The notes beneath the pieces were generated by a model. The model was not told the origin of the DNA. It searched no databases and saw only the letters and a list, made by a program, of their open reading frames with translations. This document shows positions 63,295 through 64,000 of a stretch of 64,000 bases of DNA, in pieces. Every line of letters begins with the position of its first letter. Within the stretch, counting starts at the first letter, position 1. The stretch is taken from positions 1-64,000 of the forward strand of contig JAEUSQ010000014.1 of assembly GCA_016788705.1 (NCBI GenBank), read 5' to 3'. The translations under genes were made by a program, and so were the position numbers. This stretch comes from Bacteroidetes Order II. bacterium. GTDB taxonomy: Bacteria > Bacteroidota > Rhodothermia > Rhodothermales > UBA2364.

Positions 63295-63704
63295 AAAGCT
63301 GGTGGGTTCCCTTATGTTGTTTAAGGTAAGAGTATAAAAAATTTAGAACAGTACAACGGTGAATTTCATCTGGTGGACATACTGCCCCTATACCGGAAGC
63401 GCTTTTATTCATAAAATTTAAACAATTTGAAAAGGCTTCTTTAAATTCAGAGCACACACCATTGCTATTCTAATAGAAACAATGATCGTCTATCGTGATT
63501 CCATTCATCGAAAACACGTAGTTTTCTGAACGAAATATTTTCTCTATGTACTACAACGCCAAAACCGTGCCTTTTATGATGGGCGTATAGATTTTGTGGA
63601 GAAACCTCCATCGTATATTCCCATCATTGTACGCCATATTTTTAGCAGACCGAAAAATTAATAATCGTACAACTTGGATGAAGACCAAAAGAAGAGGTTT
63701 AATA
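63295..63704. other. Gene-free divergent intergenic region
   Basis: These 410 nt lie between the transglycosylase gene and the right-edge gene. I see no further gene, RNA gene or clear promoter. The region should carry the divergent promoters, but no consensus was assigned. Confidence 0.4.
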
Positions 63705-64000
63705 ATGCAGTTTTTGCGTGCTGTCGGTTGTTGGCTGGGGTATTGCCTTTTATTCGGGGCAACCTGTTTGTGGGGCCAAAGTATCTGGGTATCGGGGCGT
63801 TTGGGTAGCCTTACATCTGCCTATGACGCACTTGGGAATACGGTAGAAATAGGCGGTGGTGTACGACGGTGGGAAGGTGTTATTGGCGGAATATTGCCTT
63901 TGCAGAATGGTTGGTTTATACAAGCCTTGTTGGCAGGGGGCGGCGAACGTTTTACCAATACAACCAATTTGCAGAAAATTTATGGCCTTCGTAAATCATC
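63705..64000 (+). CDS. Exported protein, truncated by the window edge
   Basis: Start chosen at the ATG at 63705, preceded by AGAGG at a suitable distance. An in-frame ATG at 63678 is possible. The N terminus (MQFLRAVGCWLGYCLLFGAT) is a signal peptide with cleavage near LWGQS. The visible 98 residues contain Gly-rich, strand-like segments (VSGRLGSLTSAYDALGNTVE, then IGGGVRRWEG) that could begin a beta-barrel or beta-solenoid. The reading frame is open to 64000. The family is not recognised. Confidence 0.6.
   Translation, partial: MQFLRAVGCWLGYCLLFGATCLWGQSIWVSGRLGSLTSAYDALGNTVEIGGGVRRWEGVIGGILPLQNGWFIQALLAGGGERFTNTTNLQKIYGLRKS

Noticed and set aside
1-64000. CRISPR array
   Set aside because: No regularly spaced direct repeats with unique spacers were found; the repeats seen are tandem AT repeats, hairpin inserts and one gene duplication.

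Overview
The window looks like chromosomal DNA of a Bacteroidota/Rhodothermota-type bacterium. The species is not identifiable from the sequence. The inference rests on the gene families (BatA/BatB-like VWA proteins, NhaD antiporter, NifJ, an ECF42-type sigma factor with DGPF proteins, orphan Rhs cassettes, CdaA, many exported Ig-like and beta-barrel-like proteins) and on the rarity of strong Shine-Dalgarno sites.

Region 1 (1-9592) is a visibly AT-rich graveyard of Rhs toxin modules, all on the minus strand. Six displaced C-terminal toxin tips each sit next to a stub of the Rhs core (the VDPLAEKYP...SPYNYV...DPDGK boundary). Each is followed by a candidate immunity gene, usually overlapping or abutting it. 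There is no full-length rhs gene. Three tips belong to one HExxH metallopeptidase family, one is a serine-hydrolase/lipase-like tip, and two are of unrecognised type. Several stubs and tips carry stops, frameshifts or hairpin insertions. A DUF4291 gene lies among them on the plus strand.

Region 2 (9.6-41.8 kb) is ordinary chromosome. In order it holds two DGPF/YCII proteins with an ECF42 sigma factor; an SNF-family transporter with an unannotated 49-residue partner; secreted glycosidase-like and sugar isomerase-like proteins; a phosphoribosyltransferase; a cupin-GNAT fusion; NhaD; a B3/B4 protein; a STAS protein; tRNA-Glu; a repeat Ig-like membrane protein; ChaN with an odd cytochrome c; a LolC/E permease; threonine synthase; a VWA/BatA protein; an aldehyde dehydrogenase; CdaA, DapB and GlyA; secreted envelope proteins; VanZ-like; and NAD(P)HX repair.

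Region 3 (41.8-43.45 kb) is an AT-rich accessory pocket. It has a 2H phosphoesterase (LigT-like), a palindromic attC-like sequence, a SUKH/SMI1-type pseudogene visible only when stops are read through, and an 11-bp tandem repeat.

Region 4 (43.45-64 kb) is again core-like. It has a PhoB-type regulator; a redox operon (GltD-like iron-sulfur flavoprotein, pyruvate:ferredoxin oxidoreductase, dihydroorotate-dehydrogenase-like protein); EcsC; an NtrC-type regulator; an ECF sigma factor with a small membrane protein; an NlpC/P60 lipoprotein; a beta-CASP nuclease; a BatB-like protein overlapping PrmC (TTG start); glutamate dehydrogenase; an MltD-like transglycosylase with LysM domains; and a truncated exported protein at the right edge.

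The most unusual content is the decayed Rhs module array and the matched zincin/immunity family in it. Other points of note are the cytochrome with Cys in place of the usual axial Met, the cupin-GNAT fusion, and the NifJ-centred operon whose flanking genes resemble the two halves of a PreT/PreA-type enzyme.
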